Part shown: positions 18,283 through 27,254 of the stretch, piece after piece
How positions within the stretch are numbered: position 1 is the stretch's first letter
Layout of the letters: the number at the start of each line of letters is the position of its first letter
NCBI RefSeq assembly: GCF_038594945.1
Contig: NZ_JBCFYD010000001.1
Location: 248,001 to 312,000, forward strand
Length of the DNA stretch: 64,000 nt
Direction: 5' to 3'
Source of the DNA: Fodinibius sp. Rm-B-1B1-1
GTDB taxonomy: Bacteria > Bacteroidota > Rhodothermia > Balneolales > Balneolaceae
Translations under genes and position numbers: made by a program
The notes under the pieces: generated by a model
The model's database searches: none
The model's input: only the letters and a program-made list of their open reading frames with translations
Told to the model about the DNA's origin: nothing

Positions 18283-21141
18283 TTAAGATGCTGAAACCGC
18301 CTGCCTGTTTTCGCGGCTAAACTCCTCCTTAAGAAACTGCCCGGTATAACTGTCTTCAATTTCCGCAACCTCTTCAGGCGTTCCCTCAGCAATAATCTGA
18401 CCTCCACCAACACCCCCTTCGGGACCAAGATCGATAATCCAATCGGCGGCTTTTATAAGATCCAGGTTGTGCTCAATAACAATCACGGTATTTCCTTTAT
18501 CTACCAGCTGCTGAACCACATCCACCAGCATACGCACATCTTGAAAGTGTAAGCCGGTTGTAGGTTCATCCAAAATATACAGGGTATCACCGGTGCCTAC
18601 CTTGGCAAGTTCACGGGCAAGCTTAATACGTTGTGCCTCACCACCACTAAGGGTTGTACTTGGCTGACCCAGACGCAGATACCCAAGCCCCACATCCACC
18701 AAAGTACCCAAAATACGGTTAATAGCCGGCACGGAATCAAAAAATTCGTGCGCTTCATTCACCGACATATTCAGCACATCGGAAATATTTTTACCCTTAT
18801 AATAGATCTCAAGTGTTTCGCGATTATAACGCTTACCGTTACAGGTTTCACAATCCACATAGACATCCGGCAAAAAGTTCATCTCGATTTTTCGAACGCC
18901 ATCACCGTTGCACGCCTCGCACCGACCTCCCTTCACGTTAAATGAAAAACGCCCCTGGTCATAGCCCCGAATCTTCGATTCCGGCAACTCTGCAAACAGC
19001 TTTCGAATATGATCGAAAACCTTTGTATATGTTCCGGGATTTGACCGCGGCGTGCGCCCAATTGGGCTTTGATCAACAGAAATAATCTTATCCAAATTAT
19101 CAATGCCTTCAATCTCATCAAACGGCAATGGTACAGACTTCGAATTATAAAACTCCGAAGAAAGAATAGGCTCCAAGGTTTGATTTATCAGCGAACTTTT
19201 TCCACTTCCGCTCACACCAGTCACGCAAATAAACTTGCCCAGCGGAATATTGACATCCATATCTTTTAGATTATGCCCGCGCGCTCCTTCTATTTGGATG
19301 GATTTACCATTGCCCTCACGCCGCTCATCGGGATACGGGACCGTTTCTTCGTCTTTTAAAAACTTGGCGGTCATCGAGTCAGGGTCAAGATCCTCTGGTT
19401 TACCCTGTGTCACAATTTCCCCACCATATTCCCCTGCTCCGGGTCCCATATCAATCACATAATCAGCCGACTCTATGGTTTCTCGATCATGCTCAACAAC
19501 AATTACGCTATTTCCAAGATCCCGCAACGTTTCAAGCGATTTGATGAGTTTAATATTATCTCGCTGATGCAAACCAATGCTGGGCTCATCCAAAATATAC
19601 AGCACGCCTACCAGCTGTGTTCCAATCTGCGTGGCAAGGCGAATACGCTGCGCCTCACCGCCACTGAGCGTTTGCGCCTCGCGATCCAGAGTCAGGTAAT
19701 TCAATCCCACGTTGAGGAGAAAATCCACCCGGTCGCGCACTTCTTTGAGCACCTGAGAACCGATCTTTTGCTGTCGCTCGGTAAGCTGTAGATTATTAAT
19801 AGTATCACGCAGCGTATCGATATCCATGTTCACAATTTCGTCGATGGTATATCCATCAATACGATACGAAAGCGCCTCTTTATTAAGCCGACCGCCCCCA
19901 CACTCGGGACAGTCGATTTTACTCATAAATGCCTTGGCTTTATCACGCTGTTTATTCGAGTTACTCTCCTCATATTTTTCGCGAATTATATTTCGCAACC
20001 CTTTAAAAGAGTGCTTGTAGGTGACATTATCATCCCGAAAATCATAACTCACATCGTACTTCGTATCACCACCGCCTTCAAAAAGAAGATCCAACTGATC
20101 TTCGGTATATTCTTTGATGGGCGTTTCAAAGTCGAGTCCTACCGAATCAAGCACCGCCTTTATCTGCTTAAAGGCAAAAATATCGCGCGGTTCACCTAAG
20201 TATCGAATCGCACCATCAGCAATCGACTGTTCCCTATTGGGGATTACCAGATTGCGGTTGACATCGTAAGTATAACCCAAGCCATCACAATGCTGACAGG
20301 CACCATACGGAGAGTTAAAGGAAAACATATTTGGAGCAGGATCTTCATACGCCAATCCACTCTCGGGATCAAAAAGATTCTGTGAATACAAATGATCTTT
20401 AAATTCAACTTCCCCGTCTTCTTCTCTGGGTACTGCAAGAATCACGTTCCCCTCCGCCATCTCCAGCGCCAGACGCACACTTTCGGCAATGCGTTTTTCA
20501 CTTTTTTCATTAATTACAAAGCGGTCTACGACCACCTCAATATCGTGCTTCTCATAGCGTTCCACCTTCATATCCTCTTCGAGGTCCATAAACTCACCAT
20601 CCACACGAACCTGAACAAATCCCTGCTTCATAGTCTGCTCAAAGAGCTCACGATAATGCCCCTTACGTCCACGAACCACCGGAGCCAAACAATATGCTTT
20701 AGTACCTTCGGGCATATCCAAGATCGTAGCCACCACCTGGTCAGCCGTCTGCTTTTCCATTTTATTACCAGATTTCCACGAGTAGGGTACACCAATACGA
20801 GCATACAGCAGTCGCAAAAAATCATAAATTTCAGTGACCGTGCCCACTGTTGACCGGGGATTTCGGTTTGTGGTCTTCTGATCGATTGAAATTACCGGAG
20901 AAAGCCCATCGATAAAATCAACCTCGGGACGCTCCATCATACCCAGGAACTGTCGTGCATAAGCCGAAAGTGATTCCAAAAACCGGCGCTGCCCCTCGGC
21001 ATAAATGGTATCAAAGGCCAACGACGATTTCCCCGACCCGGAAATGCCAGTAACAACGACAAGCTCTTCACGGGGTATATTAATGTCTAAGTTTTGGAGA
21101 TTGTGTTCGCGTGCACCGCGGATGACTATATTTTCTCGCAA
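18283..21141 (-). CDS. uvrA: excinuclease ABC subunit A
   Basis: 952 aa. Two ABC modules: Walker [15 protein letters not shown] (near residue 31) and [14 protein letters not shown]; signatures [16 protein letters not shown] and [15 protein letters not shown]. Zinc modules are [19 protein letters not shown] and the pair CEACNGDG...CETCNGKRY. It is the damage sensor of nucleotide excision repair. The start is TTG ([14 protein letters not shown]); no ATG or GTG is possible between the upstream stop and the conserved N-terminus. TACCTTTG, a perfect TAnnTTTG box, overlaps this codon. Confidence 0.96.
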   Translation of the reverse strand: MRENIVIRGAREHNLQNLDINIPREELVVVTGISGSGKSSLAFDTIYAEGQRRFLESLSAYARQFLGMMERPEVDFIDGLSPVISIDQKTTNRNPRSTVGTVTEIYDFLRLLYARIGVPYSWKSGNKMEKQTADQVVATILDMPEGTKAYCLAPVVRGRKGHYRELFEQTMKQGFVQVRVDGEFMDLEEDMKVERYEKHDIEVVVDRFVINEKSEKRIAESVRLALEMAEGNVILAVPREEDGEVEFKDHLYSQNLFDPESGLAYEDPAPNMFSFNSPYGACQHCDGLGYTYDVNRNLVIPNREQSIADGAIRYLGEPRDIFAFKQIKAVLDSVGLDFETPIKEYTEDQLDLLFEGGGDTKYDVSYDFRDDNVTYKHSFKGLRNIIREKYEESNSNKQRDKAKAFMSKIDCPECGGGRLNKEALSYRIDGYTIDEIVNMDIDTLRDTINNLQLTERQQKIGSQVLKEVRDRVDFLLNVGLNYLTLDREAQTLSGGEAQRIRLATQIGTQLVGVLYILDEPSIGLHQRDNIKLIKSLETLRDLGNSVIVVEHDRETIESADYVIDMGPGAGEYGGEIVTQGKPEDLDPDSMTAKFLKDEETVPYPDERREGNGKSIQIEGARGHNLKDMDVNIPLGKFICVTGVSGSGKSSLINQTLEPILSSEFYNSKSVPLPFDEIEGIDNLDKIISVDQSPIGRTPRSNPGTYTKVFDHIRKLFAELPESKIRGYDQGRFSFNVKGGRCEACNGDGVRKIEMNFLPDVYVDCETCNGKRYNRETLEIYYKGKNISDVLNMSVNEAHEFFDSVPAINRILGTLVDVGLGYLRLGQPSTTLSGGEAQRIKLARELAKVGTGDTLYILDEPTTGLHFQDVRMLVDVVQQLVDKGNTVIVIEHNLDLIKAADWIIDLGPEGGVGGGQIIAEGTPEEVAEIEDSYTGQFLKEEFSRENRQAVSAS

Positions 21142-21284
21142 AGGTAAAGCAGATTTTTGAGATTCAATAAAACTTTAAAAGATAAGGATAAATCGTATCT
21201 TTTGTAGCCTCTATTTGTAGATATATTTTCATTTAAAAACCGTTTTTTATTAACGGAAAATGTTGGCAATTCATTCAATGATTT

Positions 21285-21941
21285 ATGCGGCAGCTTGCTA
21301 TTGATTTAATTCCCCTTTTCAAATTTAGCTTACATCAGTTTAAAAAGTACGCCTCCTTCATTGTGGGAGCTATACTCACATTTATTGTACTGGCTGTTGT
21401 TCCCCAAATCTATTTTACAATGCGGGCCCCTGAAGACCCGACCATCCAAACACAATTAATCTCTCTACTGCTTACCGGAATACAAATTTTCCTGAGTCTC
21501 GGATTTACCAAACTAATGCTACTTCTCGTTCAAGATGCATATGTAACCGTAGCTGATATGTTCAATAACTTTCGCATTTTTCTGAGCTATTTTATTGCCA
21601 GTTTTATCTTTGGGCTTGCTGTTTCCATAGGTTTTCTCTTGCTAATTCTACCCGGCATCTATATTGCCATTCGTTTCCAGTTCTTTCCCTATTTTATCAT
21701 CGAGAATGGTGATTCTGCATTCATTGCACTCCAAAAAAGCTTTAATTTGTCACAAAACCTTACTCTCGACCTCTTGGTATTCGGAGTTGTCGTGATAGGT
21801 CTAAATATATTAGGCGCATTGCTTTTAGGAATAGGTATCATTTTTACTTATCCCCTAACTACTATGGCAACGGCTATCATCTACAGAAGTCTAATAGAAC
21901 AATCTGAATCTATTCCCGCCAGCTCTTACCGAATATCATAA
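21285..21941 (+). CDS. polytopic membrane protein (218 aa)
   Basis: No firm family. About five hydrophobic helices are visible: SFIVGAILTFIVLAVV, ISLLLTGIQIFLSLGF, FIASFIFGLAVSIGFLLLIL, LLVFGVVVIGLNILGALLLG and the segment after it. The motif LPGIYIAIRFQFFPYFIIE after helix 3 is reminiscent of the YciC/DUF975-like membrane family. It lies 103 nt upstream of the WG-repeat lipoprotein gene in the same direction. Confidence 0.6.
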   Translation: MRQLAIDLIPLFKFSLHQFKKYASFIVGAILTFIVLAVVPQIYFTMRAPEDPTIQTQLISLLLTGIQIFLSLGFTKLMLLLVQDAYVTVADMFNNFRIFLSYFIASFIFGLAVSIGFLLLILPGIYIAIRFQFFPYFIIENGDSAFIALQKSFNLSQNLTLDLLVFGVVVIGLNILGALLLGIGIIFTYPLTTMATAIIYRSLIEQSESIPASSYRIS

Positions 21942-22044
21942 CCCGACAACCAACCATATTACAATAGTTAGAAGGAACATAGCTATTAATATCGGGTTAA
22001 AATTATCTATAACGTTTAAAAGAAAAGATCTGCACACTATTACC

Positions 22045-23094
22045 ATGTCAAAGATTCTCTCAAAAAGTATAATCTTAACTGGAATCACATTATTACTATT
22101 ATCATGTAAAGCATCAGAACCCACCGGTTCTGCCGAACACAATTTGTATCCCTATCTGGAAGATCAAGAAGTAGGATTTTTAGATAATAATCTCACCAAA
22201 AAAATTGATCCTAAATTCAAGTTTGTGCAAACTCCTATTTGGCCCTATACCTTTTCTGAAGGATTAGCTGCTGTAAACTTTCTGGGGTCTATAGGATATA
22301 TCGATCGCAACGGATCCATAGTAATTGATCCTAAATTCGATTACGCCGAGGCTTTTAACGAAGGCACGGCCTTGGTACGAGTAAAAATGCAGTACGGCTT
22401 CATTAATCAGGAAGGAGATTTCATTATTGATCCTACTTTTTATAAAGCCGAACGCTTTAGTGAAGGACTTGCTCCTGTTAAAGATCACCGTAATAGCGCA
22501 TGGGGATACATCAACAAAGAAGGCAACCTAAAAATCAAAAACCAGTTTACTGCTGCCAAAACGTTTAGTGAAGGGGTAGCCTTAGTTCAAACACCTGAGC
22601 ATAATGAATGGGGATTCATCAATCCTGATGGAGAGATGGTAATTCCCGCACAATACGAAAAGGCTAAATCGTTTTCTGAAGGATTAGCTCCCGTTATGTT
22701 AGGATTTAAACAATGGGGCTACATCAATCAAAATGGAGCCGTCATCATCGAGTCTAAATTCCTTGAGGCTTATCCCTTTTCGGAAAATAAGGCAGTTGCA
22801 GCCATGCCTGTTGATGAAGAAAACCTTGAAAACAAAAAGTACGGTTATATTAATCGTCGCGGCGAATTTATTATCGAACCACAGTATGATCGGGCCTATG
22901 CGTTCAAGGAGGGCAGAGCCCGAATTGTAAAGGATGGCAAATATGGGTACATCGATGAACGGGGGCAAGTTATAGCGGAACCTATTTATGACAAGGCTTG
23001 GGATTTTAAAGGGGATTTTGCGTTAGTAAAACTTGGTGATAAATATGGATATATTAATCAAAACGGTGTTTTTGCCCTGGAACCAATCAGCTAA
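22045..23094 (+). CDS. WG-repeat lipoprotein
   Basis: 349 aa. The N-terminus ILTGITLLLLSC is a lipoprotein signal with Cys21 as acylation site. The rest is built of about eight WG (KWG) repeats plus a final partial one, each opening WGYIN or YGYID and containing an FSEGLAxV-like turn. They span residues 35-349. WG repeats form beta structures thought to mediate binding; the role here is unknown. It is anchored in the inner or outer membrane. The stop codon lies within an 8-bp inverted repeat (23080-23105). Confidence 0.88.
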   Translation: MSKILSKSIILTGITLLLLSCKASEPTGSAEHNLYPYLEDQEVGFLDNNLTKKIDPKFKFVQTPIWPYTFSEGLAAVNFLGSIGYIDRNGSIVIDPKFDYAEAFNEGTALVRVKMQYGFINQEGDFIIDPTFYKAERFSEGLAPVKDHRNSAWGYINKEGNLKIKNQFTAAKTFSEGVALVQTPEHNEWGFINPDGEMVIPAQYEKAKSFSEGLAPVMLGFKQWGYINQNGAVIIESKFLEAYPFSENKAVAAMPVDEENLENKKYGYINRRGEFIIEPQYDRAYAFKEGRARIVKDGKYGYIDERGQVIAEPIYDKAWDFKGDFALVKLGDKYGYINQNGVFALEPIS

Positions 23095-23105
23095 AAAATT
23101 GGTTC
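23080..23105 (+). repeat. inverted repeat at the WG-protein stop codon
   Basis: GAACCAAT (23080-23087) and ATTGGTTC (23098-23105) are perfect complements with a 10-nt loop containing the TAA stop. No T run follows, so it is at best a weak terminator or an mRNA 3' stabiliser. Confidence 0.4.
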
Positions 23106-23217
23106 TAAACCCTTGATAAAATTTTAACACCCTATAACTTCTGAGAATTGCTCCTATCCGTAAATTTCGGTAAACTTAGTAGTTTTATCGGAAGGACAAA
23201 TAATCGTTTGTAAATTA

Positions 23218-24603
23218 ATGTATTCTCAAAAATCAGTGGCACCCGAAACAGCAAATCCCAAAGACTGGTCCCCCCAATCCTGGAAACAATTTCCAGTTAA
23301 ACAGCTCCCAAAGTATCCCAACCAAGCTGCATTGGAGAAGGCCTATAATGAATTACAAAACAATCCACCACTGATTACTTCCTGGGAGGTTGAGGCCCTC
23401 AAGAAAAAACTTGCTGATGTAAGTGCCGGCAATGGCTTTCTACTGCAAGGTGGAGATTGTGCCGAAAGTTTTGCTGACTGCAAATCCCCAAAAATTGTAA
23501 ACCTCCTTAAGGTATTGCTCCAAATGAGCTTTATCCTTATTCACGAGATGGAAACCTCGGTGGTTCGCGTTGGACGTATTGCCGGTCAATATGCCAAGCC
23601 GCGCTCTCGGGATTATGAAATCGTAGATGGTGAAAAAATTCATAATTATCGGGGTGATCTCATTAATAGCATCAACCCTACCAAAGAAGATCGAATGCCC
23701 GATCCCCAACGGTTGATTGAGGGATATAACAAAGCAGGATTGACGATTAACTTTTTGCGAGCCCTTTCTGATGAAGGCTTTGCTGACCTGCACCACCCTG
23801 AATACTGGGAACTCGATTTCATGCAGGAAAATGAGTATTACAAAGAGTACGAGGCGATGGTTAATTCCATTCAAAAAGCGGTAAACTTTATGGAGACCAT
23901 TACGCCCAATGAATTTAATACGCTTCAGAAAATTAATGTTTATACTTCTCACGAGGGTCTTAATCTATATTATGATTCTGCTCAAACGCAGCGCGTTCCC
24001 CGTCGTAAAGGTTGGTACAATTTAAGTGCCCACATGGTTTGGTTGGGGAACAGAACCCGTGATCTGGGAGGAGCTCATGTTGAATATCTCCGTGGTATTC
24101 GTAATCCCATTGGAATTAAAATTGGCCCTAATTATGATCTCGACCAGACTCTAAAACTGATTGAGCGACTGAACCCTACCCACGAACAGGGAAAAATTGT
24201 GCTCATTACACGATTCGGTGAGGATGAAGTCGAAAAAGGACTACCAGACCTTATTAAAAGAATCAAGCACGAAGGAATGCCTGTGGTTTGGAGCTGTGAT
24301 CCTATGCATGGCAACACTTTTAAAACGGATGACGATGTTAAAACCCGAAACTTTGATGCTATTATCTCAGAGATTCGTAAAACATTCGCCATCCATCGCG
24401 ACTTAGGCAGTTATCTTGGTGGGGTGCATCTCGAACTTACCGGTGATAACGTAACGGAATGCGTGGGTGGGGCCAATGGCCTGCACGAAGGACAGCTTCA
24501 CAAAAACTACGAAACCTACTGTGATCCGCGCCTCAACTACCAACAGAGTCTCGAAATGGCCTTTCTCATTGCCAAAGAATGGAACCAAAGCTACGGCAGT
24601 TAG
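23218..24603 (+). CDS. aroG: 3-deoxy-7-phosphoheptulonate synthase, class II
   Basis: 461 aa, the plant/actinobacterial class II type. Signatures: GFLLQGGDCAESF with the metal Cys, RVGRIAGQYAKPRS, SAHMVWLGNRTRDLGG, VWSCDPMHGNT and GVHLELTGDNVTECVGG. It condenses PEP and erythrose 4-phosphate, the first step of the shikimate pathway. It is monocistronic. The TAG stop is the first unit of a TTAGCAG tandem repeat. The symbol is by function; class II members are not homologous in close sequence to E. coli AroG. Confidence 0.95.
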   Translation: MYSQKSVAPETANPKDWSPQSWKQFPVKQLPKYPNQAALEKAYNELQNNPPLITSWEVEALKKKLADVSAGNGFLLQGGDCAESFADCKSPKIVNLLKVLLQMSFILIHEMETSVVRVGRIAGQYAKPRSRDYEIVDGEKIHNYRGDLINSINPTKEDRMPDPQRLIEGYNKAGLTINFLRALSDEGFADLHHPEYWELDFMQENEYYKEYEAMVNSIQKAVNFMETITPNEFNTLQKINVYTSHEGLNLYYDSAQTQRVPRRKGWYNLSAHMVWLGNRTRDLGGAHVEYLRGIRNPIGIKIGPNYDLDQTLKLIERLNPTHEQGKIVLITRFGEDEVEKGLPDLIKRIKHEGMPVVWSCDPMHGNTFKTDDDVKTRNFDAIISEIRKTFAIHRDLGSYLGGVHLELTGDNVTECVGGANGLHEGQLHKNYETYCDPRLNYQQSLEMAFLIAKEWNQSYGS

Positions 24604-24641
24604 CAGTTAGCAGTTAGCAGTTAGCAGTTAGCAGTTAGCAG
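24596..24641. repeat. TTAGCAG heptamer tandem repeat (6 full copies)
   Basis: Six perfect TTAGCAG units run from 24600 to 24641, preceded by a partial GCAG (24596-24599). The stop codon of the DAHP synthase gene is in the first unit. There is no divergence between units, which suggests recent expansion by slippage. It resembles in form the short heptanucleotide repeats known from cyanobacteria. Confidence 0.95.
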
Positions 24642-24869
24642 GATGACAAATTCTGTTTTCATTTTAAAAAACAGCTTTCTCGCTTCTACTTTATTACACC
24701 AAATACTGTTAACTGCATTTCTGTCCACTGCCCTTGTCTGTCACAAATACAGCCGGGCTGTCGGTTTGGCGAACCAGATAATGACATTTTTTTCTTTCCT
24801 GCTGACACCTCTGAAAATTTCGCGGCCTATCAATGGCTGAATGTCAGTATTTCCCTGCCTAAGAGCTCT
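24642..24869. other. intergenic region upstream of hsp20 with palindrome
   Basis: About 230 bases with no convincing gene. A perfect palindrome ACAGCC-G-GGCTGT lies at 24749-24761, about 110 bp upstream of the sigma-54 promoter, the usual distance for an enhancer-binding protein. Several TGTC/GACA half-site-like words surround it (24738-24742, 24781-24786, 24804-24807, 24842-24846). Confidence 0.4.
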
Positions 24870-24885
24870 TGGTACAGGTCTTGCA
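24870..24885 (+). promoter_or_regulatory. sigma-54 promoter of hsp20
   Basis: TGGTAC-AGGTC-TTGCA: the invariant GG (24871-24872) and GC (24883-24884) are separated by exactly 10 bp, and all bases fit TGGYAC-N5-TTGCW. The start codon of the Hsp20 gene is 66 nt after the GC. Confidence 0.65.
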
Positions 24886-24950
24886 GCTATAAAAGTGAGT
24901 TTTAATCAAACAAATATTTTCAATCAAATCCACTTAATGAGGTGTCTGCT

Positions 24951-25379
24951 ATGACTTTAATGAGATATACCCGACCAAGTAAAGACGTTACGTCTAAGAA
25001 CTTTTCCGATATTATGGATGAGTTCTTTAATGATGTTGTAAATGAACGACGCGATAACTTTGTACCCAGCATCGATATTTCTGAAACGGATGATCAGTTT
25101 CAAATATCTGCTGAATTACCGGGCATGAACAAAGACAATATTGATATTAGTCTGGAGAATGGCCGGCTTGCAATAAGCGGTGAACGAAGCTTCAAAAATG
25201 AAGAGAATAACAAAAAATATCATCGCGTAGAAACCAAATACGGTTCCTTTGAACGCTCTTTCCAGTTGCCCGATAATGTTGATGAAGACAGCATTTCAGC
25301 TACCTACGAAAATGGATTGCTGAACATTACTATCCAGAAGAGCGAAAGCAAAGTGAAGAAACAGATTGAAATTAGCTAA
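24951..25379 (+). CDS. hsp20: Hsp20/alpha-crystallin small heat-shock protein
   Basis: 142 aa. The alpha-crystallin domain covers about residues 40-140: VPSIDISETDDQFQISAELPGM, a conserved ISGER strand, and the YENGLLNI signature. The C-terminal tail lacks a classical I-x-I motif beyond KKQIEIS. It is an ATP-independent holdase that keeps unfolding proteins soluble for DnaK/ClpB. The ATG at 24951 is preferred over a GTG three codons upstream because GAGGTG (24939-24944) then serves as Shine-Dalgarno. A sigma-54 promoter lies upstream and a terminator follows. Confidence 0.94.
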   Translation: MTLMRYTRPSKDVTSKNFSDIMDEFFNDVVNERRDNFVPSIDISETDDQFQISAELPGMNKDNIDISLENGRLAISGERSFKNEENNKKYHRVETKYGSFERSFQLPDNVDEDSISATYENGLLNITIQKSESKVKKQIEIS

Positions 25380-25406
25380 TCTTAGCTAATATATGATTCC
25401 CAATCT

Positions 25407-25447
25407 GCGGGAGCTGCCTTGATCAGTAGCTCCCGCTTTCTTTTTTC
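25407..25447 (+). terminator. intrinsic terminator of hsp20
   Basis: GCGGGAGCT (25407-25415) pairs perfectly with AGCTCCCGC (25428-25436), loop of 12 nt, followed by TTTCTTTTTT. It ends hsp20 transcription before htrA. Confidence 0.93.
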
Positions 25448-25543
25448 TGATTTACCGCACAATATTTATCCATTCTTGGATGTTTATTCAACTATCAGAT
25501 AAAAAAACAACACATTATTAAACTGAGTTAAACGGAGTTCATT

Positions 25544-27076
25544 ATGAAACAAGTTCGTTCATCTAATTTACTTTGGGCTTTTGTAGCAGTATTGGTGGTT
25601 GGCTTTTATACCGTTGATTTGGAAACGGATACCGCATCGATGATTTCACTTCCAAACTTCACGTCAGATACTGTCGCTACTAATACAGAGCAAAGAACAA
25701 AAACATCAACGCAGCAGAACAAGGCTCCATCAAAAACTATTACAGAGCTTAATGATACTATCGTTAAGATAGCAGATGAGACTAAGCAAGCGGTTGTTAC
25801 TGTTAAAGTAACACAGAAAGTAGAAGCCCGTCCCAATCCATTTAGTCAATTTTTTGGCAATCCTCGTCAAGAACCCCAGGAGTATGAGCGCAGAGGACAT
25901 GGCTCGGGAGTCATTGTCTCGAAAAAGGGATATATCCTAACCAATAACCACGTGGTAGAAAATGCCAATAAAATTGAAATCACTCTCTTTAATGATAAAA
26001 CCTACGATGCTGAAATCGTTGGTTCCGATCCGCTTACAGATATCGCTGTTTTAAAAATTGACGCATCAAACCTTAACGTTATTAAATTGGGCAACAGCGA
26101 ACAGCTTCGCGTGGGCGAAATGGTTCTTGCCATCGGGAGTCCACTGGAAGCCAACTTGGCCCACTCCGTATCAATGGGAATTATTTCGGCCAAGGAACGA
26201 CGCATTGGCATTCTGGAACAGCGCAATGCCGGTTACGAAAACTTTATCCAAACGGATGCTGCTATTAATCCAGGAAACTCTGGTGGTGCCCTGGTGAACA
26301 TGGATGGCGAACTTGTGGGCGTAAATTCTGCCATTGCATCTCGTTCGGGTGGTAGTGACGGTATTGGCTTTGCCGTACCCGTTGATATTGCCAAACGCGT
26401 GATGCAATCAATCATCGAGAATGGGCGTGTCGTTCGTGGATTTCTTGGAATCACTTCAGGTGGTGAAGTGGATGGTACGATGGCCAAAGCCCTCGATCTT
26501 GATAAAGCATATGGCGTGATAGTCGGTCAGGTTAAGCAAGATGGTCCTGCCGACAAAGCTGGTCTTAAAGAGGATGACATTATTCAAACGATGAATGGTG
26601 AACCCATCCGTAGTTGGGGCGCCTTCCGTACCAAGGTAGCAACCTCTTCGCCGGGAACAGAAGTTGAGCTGGAAATAAATCGTGATGGTAATAAAAGAAC
26701 ACTCTCAGTAACCTTGGGTGAACTGTCTAATGATGAAATGGCCAAAAATTCACAACAACAAAACAGATCAGAAGATCTTCAGAAAAAGCTGGGGTTCTCG
26801 GTTGAGAATTTATCTCCCCGTATTGCTGAAGAACTGGAATTGAACCAAGACCAAGATGGGGTTGTCGTAGCGCAGATTTCCCAACAAAGTGAGGCTTATC
26901 AGCAGGGGCTTCGCCGGGGCCATGTAATTACTGAAATTGACCGCAACCCAATAAGCAATGAGCGAGATTTTATGAATGCCATGAATAACATTGTTGAAGA
27001 AGGTAAGGATGTAGTTCTATTACGTGTTACAGTGCCCCGCAGCGGCAGCAGTCAACTCATTGCATTTGAACTTTAA
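25544..27076 (+). CDS. degP: Do/DegP-family (HtrA) serine protease
   Basis: 510 aa. One N-terminal helix (residues 9-22) acts as signal or anchor, followed by a Ser/Thr-rich linker. The trypsin-like domain has His136 (TNNHVV), Asp166 (TDIAVL) and Ser246 (GNSGGAL). Two PDZ domains follow (from about residue 295, VRGFLGI, and about 410, LGFSVENL). It degrades or refolds damaged envelope proteins. An SD-like CGGAG lies 5 nt before the ATG. It has its own terminator, so it is monocistronic in the chaperone block. Confidence 0.95.
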   Translation: MKQVRSSNLLWAFVAVLVVGFYTVDLETDTASMISLPNFTSDTVATNTEQRTKTSTQQNKAPSKTITELNDTIVKIADETKQAVVTVKVTQKVEARPNPFSQFFGNPRQEPQEYERRGHGSGVIVSKKGYILTNNHVVENANKIEITLFNDKTYDAEIVGSDPLTDIAVLKIDASNLNVIKLGNSEQLRVGEMVLAIGSPLEANLAHSVSMGIISAKERRIGILEQRNAGYENFIQTDAAINPGNSGGALVNMDGELVGVNSAIASRSGGSDGIGFAVPVDIAKRVMQSIIENGRVVRGFLGITSGGEVDGTMAKALDLDKAYGVIVGQVKQDGPADKAGLKEDDIIQTMNGEPIRSWGAFRTKVATSSPGTEVELEINRDGNKRTLSVTLGELSNDEMAKNSQQQNRSEDLQKKLGFSVENLSPRIAEELELNQDQDGVVVAQISQQSEAYQQGLRRGHVITEIDRNPISNERDFMNAMNNIVEEGKDVVLLRVTVPRSGSSQLIAFEL

Positions 27077-27097
27077 GGAGTTTTCATAATCCCTGAT

Positions 27098-27131
27098 AAA
27101 AAGCCCTTCGGTTTTCCGGAGGGCTTTTTTT
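27098..27131 (+). terminator. intrinsic terminator of degP/htrA
   Basis: AAAAAGCCCTTCGG - TTTT - CCGGAGGGCTTTTTTT: a 13-14 bp stem with a single G-U and a T tail, 21 nt after the stop codon. Confidence 0.95.
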
Positions 27132-27187
27132 ATGACAAGCTGACGAGATCAATGCTATATATTGACAATTCGTTAGCTTTTGGATTA

Positions 27188-27203
27188 TGGCACCTTATTT
27201 GCA
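27188..27203 (+). promoter_or_regulatory. sigma-54 promoter of the DnaJ-like gene
   Basis: TGGCAC-CTTAT-TTGCA fits the RpoN consensus TGGCAC-N5-TTGCW at every specified base; GG (27189-27190) and GC (27201-27202) are 10 bp apart. The expected start site is near 27214, giving a leader of about 40 nt before the ATG at 27255. Confidence 0.8.
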
Positions 27204-27254
27204 ATAATTCATAATGAAATACGAAAAAAAGCTCTATAGTGGCATAATTTCATT

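Noticed and set aside
20392-20853. 153-codon frame antisense to uvrA
   Set aside because: Lies entirely inside conserved uvrA; no start signal or family pattern.
24643-24840. 65-codon open frame upstream of hsp20
   Set aside because: Composition is not protein-like, there is no ribosome-binding site or homology pattern, and it overlaps the hsp20 regulatory region.
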